Positions 1-7,948 of a stretch of 14,713 bases of DNA are shown piece by piece. The first letter of the stretch is position 1. Each line of letters starts with the position of its first letter. Below the pieces are notes generated by a model. The model had not been told where the DNA came from. It did not search any database and worked only from the letters and a program-made list of their open reading frames with translations. Source of the DNA: Oscillospiraceae bacterium (GTDB lineage Bacteria; Bacillota; Clostridia; Oscillospirales; Ruminococcaceae); NCBI GenBank assembly GCA_028694405.1, contig JAQUTM010000039.1, forward strand, positions 1 through 14,713, given 5' to 3'. The translations under genes and the position numbers were made by a program.

Positions 1-1130
1 ACGAGCTGTTGCTGCCCTTTGTAGAATTGAATACAGAATATTATGATTTGGGATTGCCTTATCGTGATGAAACAGCTGACAAGGTAACTATGGACGCAGC
101 TTTGGCAAATAAAAAATATTGTGTTGCGGTAAAATGTGCAACCATTACTCCCAATGGTCAGCGTATGACAGAATACAATTTACACGAGATGTGGAAAAGC
201 CCCAATGGTACAATTCGCGCTGTTTTGGACGGCACTGTTTTTCGCGCACCTATTTTAATTGACTGTGTAAAGCCTGTAGTGCGCAACTGGCAAAAGCCCA
301 TTACCATTGCTCGTCATGCTTACGGCGACATTTATAAAGCTACCGAAATGCGTGTACCCGGCCCCGGCAAGGCAGAGCTTTTATTTACCGCGGCAGACGG
401 TACGCAAACGCGCCAAGAGATATATGATTTTGAATGTGCAGGTGTGCTGCAGGGCAGCTATAATAAGGATAGCTCTATTTGCTCTTTTGCACATGCTTGC
501 TTTACATTTGCTTTAGATACCCAACAGGATTTGTGGTTTTCTACTAAGGATACAATATCTAAAAAATATGACCATACCTTTAAAGATATTTTTGCAGAAA
601 TTTATGAAAATGAATACAAAGAAAAGTTTGAAAAAGCAGGCATCACTTATTTTTACACCCTTATTGATGACGCCGTAGCCCGTGTGGTACGCAGCGAGGG
701 CGGGTTTATTTGGGCATGTAAAAACTATGACGGCGATGTAATGAGCGACATGGTGTCTACAGCGTTTGGGTCTTTGGCTATGATGACCAGCGTATTGGTA
801 AGCCCAGACGGCTGCTATGAATATGAAGCTGCTCACGGGACTGTTACGCGTCACTATTATCGTCATTTAAAGGGCGAAGAAACCTCTACAAACCCCATGG
901 CCACTATTTTTGCATGGAGCGGAGCTTTGCGCAAGCGCGGCGAAATGGATAATATTCCCGAGCTGATGGAGTTTGCAAACAAACTGGAGCAAGCAAGCCT
1001 GCAAACCTTAAACGAGGGCATAATGACAAAAGACCTGTGTGGCTTATGTGAAGGGCTTACTCCTACGGCCGTAAACACTTTGGATTTTATTAAGGCTATT
1101 CGTGAGCGGTTAGAAGCACTTTTGGTTTAA
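1..1130 (+). CDS. icd: NADP-dependent isocitrate dehydrogenase, 5' end outside the window
   Basis: Oxidatively decarboxylates isocitrate to 2-oxoglutarate with NADP+ in the cytoplasm (TCA cycle branch that supplies glutamate). The reading frame is open from base 3, and the residues before the first possible start (TTG at 9) continue the family's conserved ELLLPFVELN block. The true start therefore lies upstream and roughly 25 residues are missing. Visible family signatures include CATITPNGQR (usually CATITPDE in relatives, so one D to N change), the MWKSPNGTIR substrate loop, RHAYGD, CKNYDGDVMSD with the metal-binding aspartates, and AAHGTVTRHY plus STNPMATIFAW in the coenzyme region. These identify the homodimeric, eukaryotic-like IDH subfamily rather than the E. 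coli type. The C-terminus is complete and is followed by a strong hairpin terminator. The TTG at 9 is very unlikely to be a real start. Confidence 0.95.
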   Translation, partial: ELLLPFVELNTEYYDLGLPYRDETADKVTMDAALANKKYCVAVKCATITPNGQRMTEYNLHEMWKSPNGTIRAVLDGTVFRAPILIDCVKPVVRNWQKPITIARHAYGDIYKATEMRVPGPGKAELLFTAADGTQTRQEIYDFECAGVLQGSYNKDSSICSFAHACFTFALDTQQDLWFSTKDTISKKYDHTFKDIFAEIYENEYKEKFEKAGITYFYTLIDDAVARVVRSEGGFIWACKNYDGDVMSDMVSTAFGSLAMMTSVLVSPDGCYEYEAAHGTVTRHYYRHLKGEETSTNPMATIFAWSGALRKRGEMDNIPELMEFANKLEQASLQTLNEGIMTKDLCGLCEGLTPTAVNTLDFIKAIRERLEALLV

Positions 1131-1152
1131 ATTACAGCTTTATAAAAGAATG

Positions 1153-1197
1153 AAACGCGCCGTCTAAGGGTAAACTTTAGGCGGCGTGTTTGTTTAG
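1153..1197 (+). terminator. Hairpin terminator after icd
   Basis: Arms 1153-1169 and 1175-1191 pair over 17 bp (including three G-T wobbles) around a 5-nt loop GTAAA. A T-rich tail (TTTGTTT) follows. It lies 22 bases after the icd stop, so it ends that transcript before the MarR promoter. Confidence 0.85.
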
Positions 1198-1231
1198 ATT
1201 GTATACAAATTGTGAATTTTTTTATGCCATA

Positions 1232-1260
1232 TTGACAGCATAAAAAAGCTGTAGTAAAGT
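1232..1260 (+). promoter_or_regulatory. Promoter of the MarR/ABC operon
   Basis: A perfect -35 TTGACA (1232-1237) is followed by a 17-bp spacer and a -10 TAAAGT (1255-1260; 4 of 6 consensus positions). The predicted transcription start is near 1267, about 50 bases before the marR-like ATG. The spacer carries a short dyad, ACAGC at 1235-1239 and GCTGT at 1248-1252, which is one candidate operator for the downstream MarR protein. Confidence 0.75.
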
Positions 1261-1262
1261 TA

Positions 1263-1275
1263 TTAGGCAAACTAA
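1263..1275. promoter_or_regulatory. Candidate MarR operator at the transcription start
   Basis: TTAGGCAAACTAA is a TTAG-N5-CTAA inverted repeat placed directly over the predicted start site of the operon, where a repressor would block transcription. A wider TTAGG ... CCTAA pairing (1263-1267 with 1287-1291) overlaps it, and a TTGTATACAA palindrome lies further upstream at 1199-1208. Which of these the regulator uses cannot be decided from sequence; assignment to MarR rests on position only. Confidence 0.4.
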
Positions 1276-1315
1276 ATATTAAGTAACCTAAGTAATTTAA
1301 TGAAAGGAAAACAAA

Positions 1316-1828
1316 ATGGATTGCGAAGAACATTACAGTCTACACGGTATGCCCCCCATACCTCCTGATTTTGACAGCAATAGCTTAAGTGCGCAGTTAT
1401 TGGTAGAGATAAACACCTTAAGGGCCGCTTGGATACGTTTAAAGCCTCATGTGGATTTAAATAAATCTCAATTTTCTCTGTTGCTTACTCTTCATTTTAT
1501 GATATTGCATCAAAATTTACCCGGTATTAGTGTGGGAGAACTGGCACGCAAGCTGGGCCAAGCCACGCCAAGTATTACCCAAAAGCTAAACGTGCTGTTT
1601 GATAAAGGCTATATAGAACGCAGCCAAAACGAAAAAGACAGACGAATTACCTATATCTCTATTACACAGTCGGGAAGCCAAATTTTGAAAGACAGTCATG
1701 ACCAGTTTAAAGAAATGTTAGAAAATTTAACAGAAAAAATGGGTGAAAAGAATATTAAAGAATTGATAATTCTGTTAAAGCAGCTAACAAGTACCGTAAA
1801 AGAAATAAGCAATGAAAGGGAACCCTAG
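1316..1828 (+). CDS. MarR-family transcriptional regulator of the adjacent ABC exporter
   Basis: A 170-residue winged-helix DNA-binding protein, expected to act as a homodimeric repressor released by a small ligand or drug. The helix-turn-helix spans about residues 71-101 (ISVGELARKL, then the recognition helix with TPSITQKLNVLFDKGYIER). The wing follows at about 103-116 with the characteristic DRR and a beta hairpin. N- and C-terminal helices would form the dimer interface. The start is fixed by AAAGGA at 1303-1308, eight bases before the ATG. Its stop lies two bases before the start of the first ABC gene, so the three genes form one transcription unit and autoregulation through the dyads in the promoter is likely. 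The inducer is unknown. Confidence 0.93.
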   Translation: MDCEEHYSLHGMPPIPPDFDSNSLSAQLLVEINTLRAAWIRLKPHVDLNKSQFSLLLTLHFMILHQNLPGISVGELARKLGQATPSITQKLNVLFDKGYIERSQNEKDRRITYISITQSGSQILKDSHDQFKEMLENLTEKMGEKNIKELIILLKQLTSTVKEISNEREP

Positions 1829-1830
1829 CT

Positions 1831-4056
1831 ATGATGAAATTAAAACGATACGCAAAGCCGTTTACAGCAATTATGCTTATGGCATTGGTAATGTTGTTTG
1901 GGCAGGCGCTTATAGAGCTGAATTTGCCAAATTATATGTCTAAAATAGTAAACATTGGGTTACAGCAGGGAGGCATTGACAGCGCAGTACCCGAAGTAAT
2001 CAGCACAGAAGGATTAAGCTTGCTTTCCACCTTTATGACAGAGCAAGACCGCCAACTTGTAGAGCAAAGCTACGATAAAATATCTGCGGGAAACGTGAAA
2101 GATGAAAAGCTGGCAAAAAAATATCCCAATTTAAAAACAGTAGATGCAGCAGTGCTAAATACTTCAGATAAAGCGCAAATGGCATTGCTGGAAGATATTT
2201 TTGGCCGTAGCATGTATAGCTTTATGAGTTTGGCACAGCAGATGGCTGAACAAAATGAAAACGCTACGGTGGCAGATGGTAATTCAAAAAGTATTGATAT
2301 TACAAAGGTTTACCCCATGGCGTCCATGATGCAAATGCTGCCCCAAGAGCAGCTACAGCGTGTTATTACAGAAGCGCAAGGTAAAGAAGCAGATACGCTA
2401 AAGCAGACAGCAGTGGTGTTGGTAAAAGCCTTTTACACAGAGCTGGGTGCCGATACGGCGCATATTCAAACCATGTCTATCTTAAAAACAGGCGGTATTA
2501 TGCTGTTACTTAGCCTGTTGGGTGTTATATTTGCTGCAAGTGTAGGCTTTTTTGCCAGCCGGGCAGGTGCGGGCATTGCACACGATTTGCGCGCCGATGT
2601 ATTTAAAAAGGTTACAGGTTTTACAAACACCGAATTTGATAAATTTAGTACAGCCAGCCTAATTACCCGTACCACAAACGATATTACGCAAATTCAGCAA
2701 TTTGTAACAATGGGTCTGCGTATGATGTGCTTTGCCCCTGTAATGGGAATAGGCGGTTTATACATGGCGATTAAAAAATCTCCCAATATGAGCTGGATTT
2801 TGGGGTTGGCAGTAGCACTTGTTTTAATTTTAATTATCACTATGTTTAAGATTGCTATGCCACGCTTTAAAATTATGCAAAATTTAATTGATAAACTAAA
2901 CTTGGTAACCCGAGAAAATTTATCGGGTATGATGGTTATTCGCGCGTTTTCCACCCAAAAGCACGAGGAAAAACGGTTTGATAAGGCCAACGTGGATTTA
3001 ACACAAAACAGCTTGTTTGTAAACCGCGCCATGGCTACCATGATGCCCTGTATGATGTTTATTATGAATGGCATTATGCTGCTTATTGTATGGGCAGGAG
3101 CACATCAAATAGAACAAAGCACCATGCAGGTAGGCGATATGATGGCGTTTATGCAGTATGCCATGGAAGTTATCATGAGCTTTTTGTTTATCAGCATGAT
3201 GTTTATTATGATACCTCGTGCCAGTGTTAGCGCAGAGCGTATTTATGAGGTTTTAAGCACCCAAGACAGCATTGAAGACCCCGTAGCACCGCAGGAGATT
3301 GCAAATACAGACGGAACCGTATGCTTTAACGACGTAAGCTTTAAATATGCAGGTGCAGATGAAGACGTACTGCAGCACATTAGCTTTACGGCAAAACCCG
3401 GCCAAACTACCGCTTTTATTGGTTCTACAGGCAGCGGTAAATCTACCCTTATTAACTTAATTCCGCGCTTTTACGACGCAACGGCGGGTAACATTACGGT
3501 AGGCGGTGTAGATGTGCGCAACATGACACAGCACGATTTACGCAGCAAAATTGGATATGTGCCGCAAAAAGGCGTACTGTTCAGTGGAGATATTGACAGC
3601 AACCTGCGCTATGGCGCCGAAGATGCAAACCAAGAGCAGATACGCAAAGCTGCCGAAGTGGCACAGGCTTTAAGCTTTATAGAAGAAAAGCCGGAAGGCT
3701 TTGAAACAGAAATCAGCCAAGGCGGTACCAATGTTAGCGGCGGACAGCGTCAGCGGCTTTCGATTGCGCGTGCGCTTGCAAAAAATGCACCTGTTTATAT
3801 TTTTGATGACAGCTTTTCTGCTTTGGATTTTAAAACCGATGCCACGCTGCGTCGCGCCTTAAAAAAATACACTGAAAATGCAACCGTTTTGATTGTTGCA
3901 CAGCGTATCAGCACAATTATGAACGCAGAACAGATTATTGTGCTAAGCGAAGGTAAGATAGTAGGCATGGGTACGCACAAGCAGCTGCTGCAAAGCTGTC
4001 AAAATTATCGAGAAATTGCACAGTCACAACTGTCCAAGGAGGAGCTGGAAGCATGA
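1831..4056 (+). CDS. ABC exporter half-transporter with degenerate catalytic residues and a large extracytoplasmic domain
   Basis: A 741-residue type IV (multidrug exporter fold) ABC half-transporter in the cytoplasmic membrane. After the first membrane helix (about 12-32) a stretch of about 180 hydrophilic residues precedes the second helix (about 219-243). Typical half-transporters have only a short loop there, so this is an inserted external domain. The ATPase has Walker A GSTGSGKST at 531-539, Q-loop Q579, an intact signature VSGGQ at 635-639 and Walker B ending at D659. The catalytic glutamate position holds Asp (D660), and the H-loop histidine is Gln (Q691, AQRIST). These losses define the non-hydrolysing half of an asymmetric heterodimer, as in TM287/288 or LmrCD-type exporters. 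Two ATG codons stand in tandem at the start. The stop overlaps the partner's start as ATGA. The substrate is not predictable. Confidence 0.95.
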   Translation: MMKLKRYAKPFTAIMLMALVMLFGQALIELNLPNYMSKIVNIGLQQGGIDSAVPEVISTEGLSLLSTFMTEQDRQLVEQSYDKISAGNVKDEKLAKKYPNLKTVDAAVLNTSDKAQMALLEDIFGRSMYSFMSLAQQMAEQNENATVADGNSKSIDITKVYPMASMMQMLPQEQLQRVITEAQGKEADTLKQTAVVLVKAFYTELGADTAHIQTMSILKTGGIMLLLSLLGVIFAASVGFFASRAGAGIAHDLRADVFKKVTGFTNTEFDKFSTASLITRTTNDITQIQQFVTMGLRMMCFAPVMGIGGLYMAIKKSPNMSWILGLAVALVLILIITMFKIAMPRFKIMQNLIDKLNLVTRENLSGMMVIRAFSTQKHEEKRFDKANVDLTQNSLFVNRAMATMMPCMMFIMNGIMLLIVWAGAHQIEQSTMQVGDMMAFMQYAMEVIMSFLFISMMFIMIPRASVSAERIYEVLSTQDSIEDPVAPQEIANTDGTVCFNDVSFKYAGADEDVLQHISFTAKPGQTTAFIGSTGSGKSTLINLIPRFYDATAGNITVGGVDVRNMTQHDLRSKIGYVPQKGVLFSGDIDSNLRYGAEDANQEQIRKAAEVAQALSFIEEKPEGFETEISQGGTNVSGGQRQRLSIARALAKNAPVYIFDDSFSALDFKTDATLRRALKKYTENATVLIVAQRISTIMNAEQIIVLSEGKIVGMGTHKQLLQSCQNYREIAQSQLSKEELEA

Positions 4057-5912
4057 GTGAATCAAAAAAAATAAAAATGCGTGGCCCTATGGGCGGTGGG
4101 CATGGTCCCGGTGCCATGATGCCGGGTGAAAAAGCCAAGGATTTAAAAGGAACTTTGCGTAAACTGGTTGCCTATTTAAAGCCGTTCCATGTTTCTATTA
4201 TTGCAGTAATCATTTTTGCCGCCCTCAGTACAGTGTTTAGCATTGTGGGTCCTAAAATATTGGGCAACGCAACCACCGAAATTTATACCGGTATTATGTC
4301 TAAGCTGACAGGGCTGGGCACAGGCATTAACTTTGATAAAATTTTAAATATCATTTTTTTCCTGTTGGGACTATATATTGTAAGTGCGCTGTTAAGCTAT
4401 TTGCAAGGCTTTATTATGACAGGTGTTACCATGAAGGTGACTTATAATCTGCGCAAAAATATTGCCGAGAAAATAAATCGTATGCCGCTTGCCTATTTTG
4501 ACCGCGTAAGCAACGGTGAAGTTTTAAGCCGCATTACCAATGATGTTGACACTGTAAGCCAAAGCTTAAACCAAAGCTTAACCCAAATTATTACAAGTGT
4601 TGCAACCTTGGTTGGTGTATTGGTTATGATGCTTTCTATCAGCCCCCTGATGACGGTGGTAGTATTGTTTACGTTACCGTTAAGCCTTGCTATTGTTACA
4701 GGTGTAGTTAAAAAAAGCCAACCGTACTTTAAAGGTCAACAAAAATATTTGGGTAACGTAAATGCGCATATTGAAGAAATGTACGCAGGCCATGTGGTGG
4801 TAAAAGCTTTTAATGGCGAAGAAAAAAGTATCGGTACGTTTGAAGAAATTAACAATAAGCTATATAACACCGCATGGAAAAGCCAATTTTTTAGCGGCTT
4901 AATGATGCCTTTTATGAAATTTGTGGGTAATTTAGGGTATGTAGCTGTTTGCATTTTAGGTGGTTGGCTTACCATAAAAGGAAAAATCACCTTAGGTAAT
5001 ATTCAGGCTTTTACCCAGTATGTGCGCAATTTTACCCAGCCTATCCAACAAATTGCAAATATCAGCAATGTGCTGCAAAGCACGGCAGCGGCAGCCGAGC
5101 GTGTATTTGAATTTTTAGACGAGACGGAAGAAGAACCCGATACACCACAAGCTGTTTCTACACAGGAAATTAAAGGTGAAGTTGCCTTTGCCCATGTAAA
5201 ATTTGGCTACACCCCTGAAAAAATAATTATTCATGATTTTTCTCATATTGTAAAACCGGGCCATAAGGTTGCCATTGTAGGGCCTACAGGCGCGGGTAAA
5301 ACAACTATGGTTAAGCTGCTCATGCGTTTTTATGACGTAAACGAAGGCGCTGTTTTAATAGACGGCTATGACGTAAAGCAGTTTAACCGCGGTGAGCTGC
5401 GCGATATGTTTGGCATGGTACTGCAAGATACATGGCTGTATAATGATACCATTCGGGAAAATATCCGCTACGGCCGTTTAGATGCCACAGACGAAGAGGT
5501 AGTAAAAGCTGCAAAGGCAGCACAGGTGCATCATTTTGTAAAAACGCTTCCCGATGGCTACGATATGGTGCTAAATGAGGAGGCCAGCAATATAAGCCAA
5601 GGGCAAAAGCAGTTGTTAACCATTGCCCGTACCATTATCTCTGACCCTAAAATTTTAATTTTAGATGAAGCTACCAGTAGTGTAGATACACGAACCGAGA
5701 TTTTAATTCAAAAGGCCATGGATAACCTTATGGAGGGACGTACCAGCTTTATTATCGCACACCGTCTTTCTACTATACGAGATGCGGATACCATTTTGGT
5801 AATGCGCGATGGCGATATTGTAGAAGTGGGCAACCACGAAACCCTTATGCAAAAGGGCGGGTTTTACAAAGAGCTGTACCAGAGCCAATTTGAAAACAGC
5901 CAGGCGGTTTAA
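4053..5912 (+). CDS. ABC exporter half-transporter, catalytically intact partner
   Basis: A 619-residue half-transporter that should pair with the preceding ABC protein. It opens with a Gly/Met/Pro/His-rich cytoplasmic tail (about residues 8-28) common in this clostridial subfamily, then six membrane helices (about 45-330) and a C-terminal ATPase. Walker A is GPTGAGKTT at 410-418. Walker B ends D538 with the catalytic E539, and the H-loop has H570. The signature is altered to ISQGQ (514-518) in place of LSGGQ. That degenerate signature would face the first protein's defective Walker B/H-loop, so both defects fall in one ATP site and the other site is canonical. This complementary pattern supports an obligate heterodimer. 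The start overlaps the upstream stop (ATGA), and AAGGAGGAG shortly upstream gives a strong ribosome binding site, implying coupled translation. Confidence 0.95.
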   Translation: MSESKKIKMRGPMGGGHGPGAMMPGEKAKDLKGTLRKLVAYLKPFHVSIIAVIIFAALSTVFSIVGPKILGNATTEIYTGIMSKLTGLGTGINFDKILNIIFFLLGLYIVSALLSYLQGFIMTGVTMKVTYNLRKNIAEKINRMPLAYFDRVSNGEVLSRITNDVDTVSQSLNQSLTQIITSVATLVGVLVMMLSISPLMTVVVLFTLPLSLAIVTGVVKKSQPYFKGQQKYLGNVNAHIEEMYAGHVVVKAFNGEEKSIGTFEEINNKLYNTAWKSQFFSGLMMPFMKFVGNLGYVAVCILGGWLTIKGKITLGNIQAFTQYVRNFTQPIQQIANISNVLQSTAAAAERVFEFLDETEEEPDTPQAVSTQEIKGEVAFAHVKFGYTPEKIIIHDFSHIVKPGHKVAIVGPTGAGKTTMVKLLMRFYDVNEGAVLIDGYDVKQFNRGELRDMFGMVLQDTWLYNDTIRENIRYGRLDATDEEVVKAAKAAQVHHFVKTLPDGYDMVLNEEASNISQGQKQLLTIARTIISDPKILILDEATSSVDTRTEILIQKAMDNLMEGRTSFIIAHRLSTIRDADTILVMRDGDIVEVGNHETLMQKGGFYKELYQSQFENSQAV

Positions 5913-5937
5913 AACATTATATAAAAATAAAGCCACA

Positions 5938-5977
5938 AAAAGCCCGCACTTGCTATATGCAGCAAGTGCGGGCTTTT
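5938..5977. terminator. Bidirectional terminator between the ABC operon and the ybjQ-like gene
   Basis: Arms 5938-5954 and 5961-5977 form a perfect 17-bp stem with a 6-nt loop (ATATGC). A-tracts on the left and T-tracts on the right give a U-run on either transcript. It serves the plus-strand ABC operon and the convergent minus-strand gene ending at 5989. Confidence 0.9.
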
Positions 5978-5988
5978 ACTGTTTTGGC

Positions 5989-6300
5989 TTATTTAAATTT
6001 TACGGCAGTACCATAGGCAATTACTTCGGCAGCGCTTTGCATAAGCGACGAGGAGGCATAACGCATATTTACAATAGCGTCTGCACCCATTTCAACGGCT
6101 TCGTCCACCATGCGTTTTACGGCAATTTGGCGAGCCTCGTTTAGCATCTCGGTGTAACCTACTATTTCACCGCCTACCAAGGTTTTCATTCCGGCCATAA
6201 AATCTTTACCTAAATTTTTAGTTTGTACAATGTTGCCTTTTACAACACCCAAAACCTCAAATTCTTTTCCGGGGATATAATCAATATTTACCAGCAGCAT
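5989..6300 (-). CDS. YbjQ/UPF0145 family protein (so-called heavy-metal-binding domain)
   Basis: A 103-residue cytoplasmic protein covering the whole YbjQ (PF01906) family: an N-terminal GKEFEVLGVVKG strand region, a KTLVGGEIVGYTEML segment, a helix with EARQIAVKRMVDEA, then MGADAIVNMRYASSS and a final VIAYGTAVKF strand. Family members assemble into ring-shaped oligomers. The metal-binding label is a family name, and no cysteine or histidine cluster is present here to support it. AAAGGAGGAG lies seven bases before the ATG. The gene start lies inside the end of the upstream MerR-type gene (20-base overlap), so the two are cotranscribed and probably translationally coupled. The function is not established. 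Confidence 0.93.
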   Translation of the reverse strand: MLLVNIDYIPGKEFEVLGVVKGNIVQTKNLGKDFMAGMKTLVGGEIVGYTEMLNEARQIAVKRMVDEAVEMGADAIVNMRYASSSLMQSAAEVIAYGTAVKFK

Positions 6301-6922
6301 CTTCTTCTCCTCCTTTAATTTCTTTTATGCGTTGTAACAGGGCTAGTATTATGCCCAGTGCCACGCTGCTTAGCACAACTACAAAAATGATAATAACCGC
6401 TAAGGGTGCATGTTCAATTTGCAGCTGTGTTACAAAAAAGATAAGCGCGGTTATAAGCAAGCCTACCATTACAACAGCTATTATAATCGGTGCAACATAT
6501 TTTTTTCTAATATCTTTCTTTTCTACTTGCATAAAGCTCACTCCTTTCTGTTCCATCTTTTCTACTTCCTCCAAAAAGCGCGGAGCATCTAAATCCTGTA
6601 GATTTTCGCGGCACAAAGCCAGCTGTTTGCACATTTGGGTTGCATGTTCTAAATTTTGGCGTTGTCGCTCTAAATAAAGAATATGCCTTTGCATACCGTC
6701 GGCTACGGTAAGTGTGCTGCTTTGCATTTTGCGTATTTCATCTAAAGGCACCGCTAATTTGCGCAGAAGCTTTATTTGCTGTAGTATGGCAACGTCTTGC
6801 AGGCTGTATTCTCGGTAGCCGTTTTGTGCGTTGCGGTTGGGGTGCAACAAACCCTCCTGCTCGTAAAAGCGGATATTCTTTTTTGTGATGCCCACCAGCT
6901 CTTCTACCTGATTGATTTTCAT
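6281..6922 (-). CDS. MerR-family regulator with two C-terminal transmembrane helices
   Basis: A 213-residue protein. Residues 1-70 are a MerR winged helix: the HTH (MKINQVEELVGITKKNIRFYEQ), the GLL turn, NGYREYS wing and a second HTH near LLRKLAVPLDEI. A coiled-coil dimerisation helix follows at about 75-125. Two strongly hydrophobic helices at about 144-166 and 173-197 are joined by a short loop, and the tail is charged. The protein should therefore be membrane-anchored, with its DNA-binding end in the cytoplasm. C98 and C104 (C-x5-C) lie near the end of the dimer helix, but the spacing does not match the CueR metal loop, so metal sensing is not shown. AAAGGAG nine bases before the ATG sets the start. 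A MerR-type promoter with a dyad lies immediately upstream, which predicts autoregulation together with the overlapping YbjQ gene. Confidence 0.92.
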   Translation of the reverse strand: MKINQVEELVGITKKNIRFYEQEGLLHPNRNAQNGYREYSLQDVAILQQIKLLRKLAVPLDEIRKMQSSTLTVADGMQRHILYLERQRQNLEHATQMCKQLALCRENLQDLDAPRFLEEVEKMEQKGVSFMQVEKKDIRKKYVAPIIIAVVMVGLLITALIFFVTQLQIEHAPLAVIIIFVVVLSSVALGIILALLQRIKEIKGGEEDAAGKY

Positions 6923-6954
6923 GTGAGCCAGCTCCTTTCGCTTTTGGTATCTTT

Positions 6955-6985
6955 ACTTTACACCTTCCATTAAGGGGAAGGTCAA
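6955..6985 (-). promoter_or_regulatory. MerR-type promoter and operator of the merR/ybjQ operon
   Basis: On the minus strand: -35 TTGACC (6985-6980), a 19-bp spacer and -10 TAAAGT (6960-6955). The over-long 19-bp spacer is the hallmark of promoters that MerR proteins activate by DNA distortion. It holds the dyad ACCTTCC-N7-GGAAGGT (plus-strand 6962-6982), with perfect 7-bp arms. The -10 ends about 32 bases before the merR ATG, so the expected regulator is the gene's own product. Confidence 0.85.
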
Positions 6986-7007
6986 TACTTTTTTTAAAAA
7001 ATGATAA

Positions 7008-7049
7008 AAAAGAGATTCTCGTCCTGATGCCAGAAGAAGAATCTCTTTT
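7008..7049 (-). terminator. Terminator of the aldose epimerase gene
   Basis: Arms 7008-7019 and 7038-7049 pair over 12 bp around an 18-nt loop. Read on the minus strand, it begins 20 bases after the epimerase stop and runs into TTTTTTAT. It separates that gene from the MerR promoter just beyond. Confidence 0.8.
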
Positions 7050-7069
7050 GTTATAGTTTAATTATACAA

Positions 7070-7948
7070 TTATTCTGCCTCAAAAGCAATTTCGGCTGTT
7101 TGCGCTTTTCCACTCTCTAACAGGTTTGCGGGGTTGGTATTAAGGGTGTTGGGCAAGGTGTTCCAAGGTTCTACACAAATAAACCCATTTGCACAAACGC
7201 ACCACAGAATTAAATGATGAAAATTGCTGTCAAAGTGAACCGTTAATTTACGGCCGTCGGCTTTATCAACAAAAGACGCCTTGTTTTTTGGGTTACTAAA
7301 AATGGTGTAACTCATACCCTGTGCATCATAAGGAAGCTGAATATTTGCAGGCATAGGACGATAGGGACCGTTTGCATCATTGGCTATGCCGTCAGCGGTA
7401 ATATTCCATTCCAGCTCGCGCATATCGCTTACTTTAAAATAGGGGTGAAAGCCATAGCTGAAAGGCATAGCTGTTGTTCCTGTGTTTGCATAGGTTTGTT
7501 TTAAGGTGATTTTGCTGCCCTGCAATACATAGGTAATGGTTACGCTGTAGTCAAAAGGAAACATCTCTTTTGTTTTTTCGTCACTTACTGCCTGCAAGGT
7601 TACACTTGCGGCACCGTTTGTATCGGTAGCAATTACTTTCCAAGCTTGGTGCTGTACAATACCGTGCTGAGGCATTGGATAGCTTTTATCTTTCCACACA
7701 AAAGTGTCGTTGGCACAGTTGCCTACGCTTGGAAACAACACAGGCGTAGCACAGCGGGGACGTTCGGGTGGAATTGCCTCATCAAAAAAGTTGCTTTCGT
7801 TTATAAACATATACTCTTTGTTGTTTTTTACAAAGCTGGTAAGCATACCCCCGCGGGCAGGGGTAAGGGTAGCGGTTACACCGCTGGTGGTATCTGTCAT
7901 AACAACAGTATCAAATTTTCCGTTTTTGCCGTTTTCAACTGTAAACAT
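7070..7948 (-). CDS. Aldose 1-epimerase family protein (LacX-like)
   Basis: Predicted to interconvert alpha and beta anomers of an aldose in the cytoplasm (galactose mutarotase fold). At 292 residues it matches the LacX/YeaD-like subgroup. Likely active-site residues are His95 in the QHG motif, His168 in GFHPYF and the catalytic base Glu260 in ICVEPW. An upstream in-frame ATG at 7999 would add 17 residues. I prefer 7948, because AAAGGA stands about 12 bases before it and the protein then begins with the usual short strand. It is transcribed alone, with its own terminator after the stop. The exact sugar cannot be told. Confidence 0.9.
   Translation of the reverse strand: MFTVENGKNGKFDTVVMTDTTSGVTATLTPARGGMLTSFVKNNKEYMFINESNFFDEAIPPERPRCATPVLFPSVGNCANDTFVWKDKSYPMPQHGIVQHQAWKVIATDTNGAASVTLQAVSDEKTKEMFPFDYSVTITYVLQGSKITLKQTYANTGTTAMPFSYGFHPYFKVSDMRELEWNITADGIANDANGPYRPMPANIQLPYDAQGMSYTIFSNPKNKASFVDKADGRKLTVHFDSNFHHLILWCVCANGFICVEPWNTLPNTLNTNPANLLESGKAQTAEIAFEAE

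Noticed and set aside
9..1130. TTG at 9 as the start of the isocitrate dehydrogenase
   Set aside because: The conserved family sequence is already running at the window edge, so the gene starts upstream.
4935..5936. Minus-strand open frames within the ABC genes and similar shadows elsewhere
   Set aside because: They lie antisense to strongly conserved coding sequence and have no recognisable product.
6281..6922. Calling the MerR protein CueR or a copper regulator
   Set aside because: The promoter dyad is CueR-like, but the protein lacks the CueR metal loop and carries membrane helices; C98 and C104 have different spacing.
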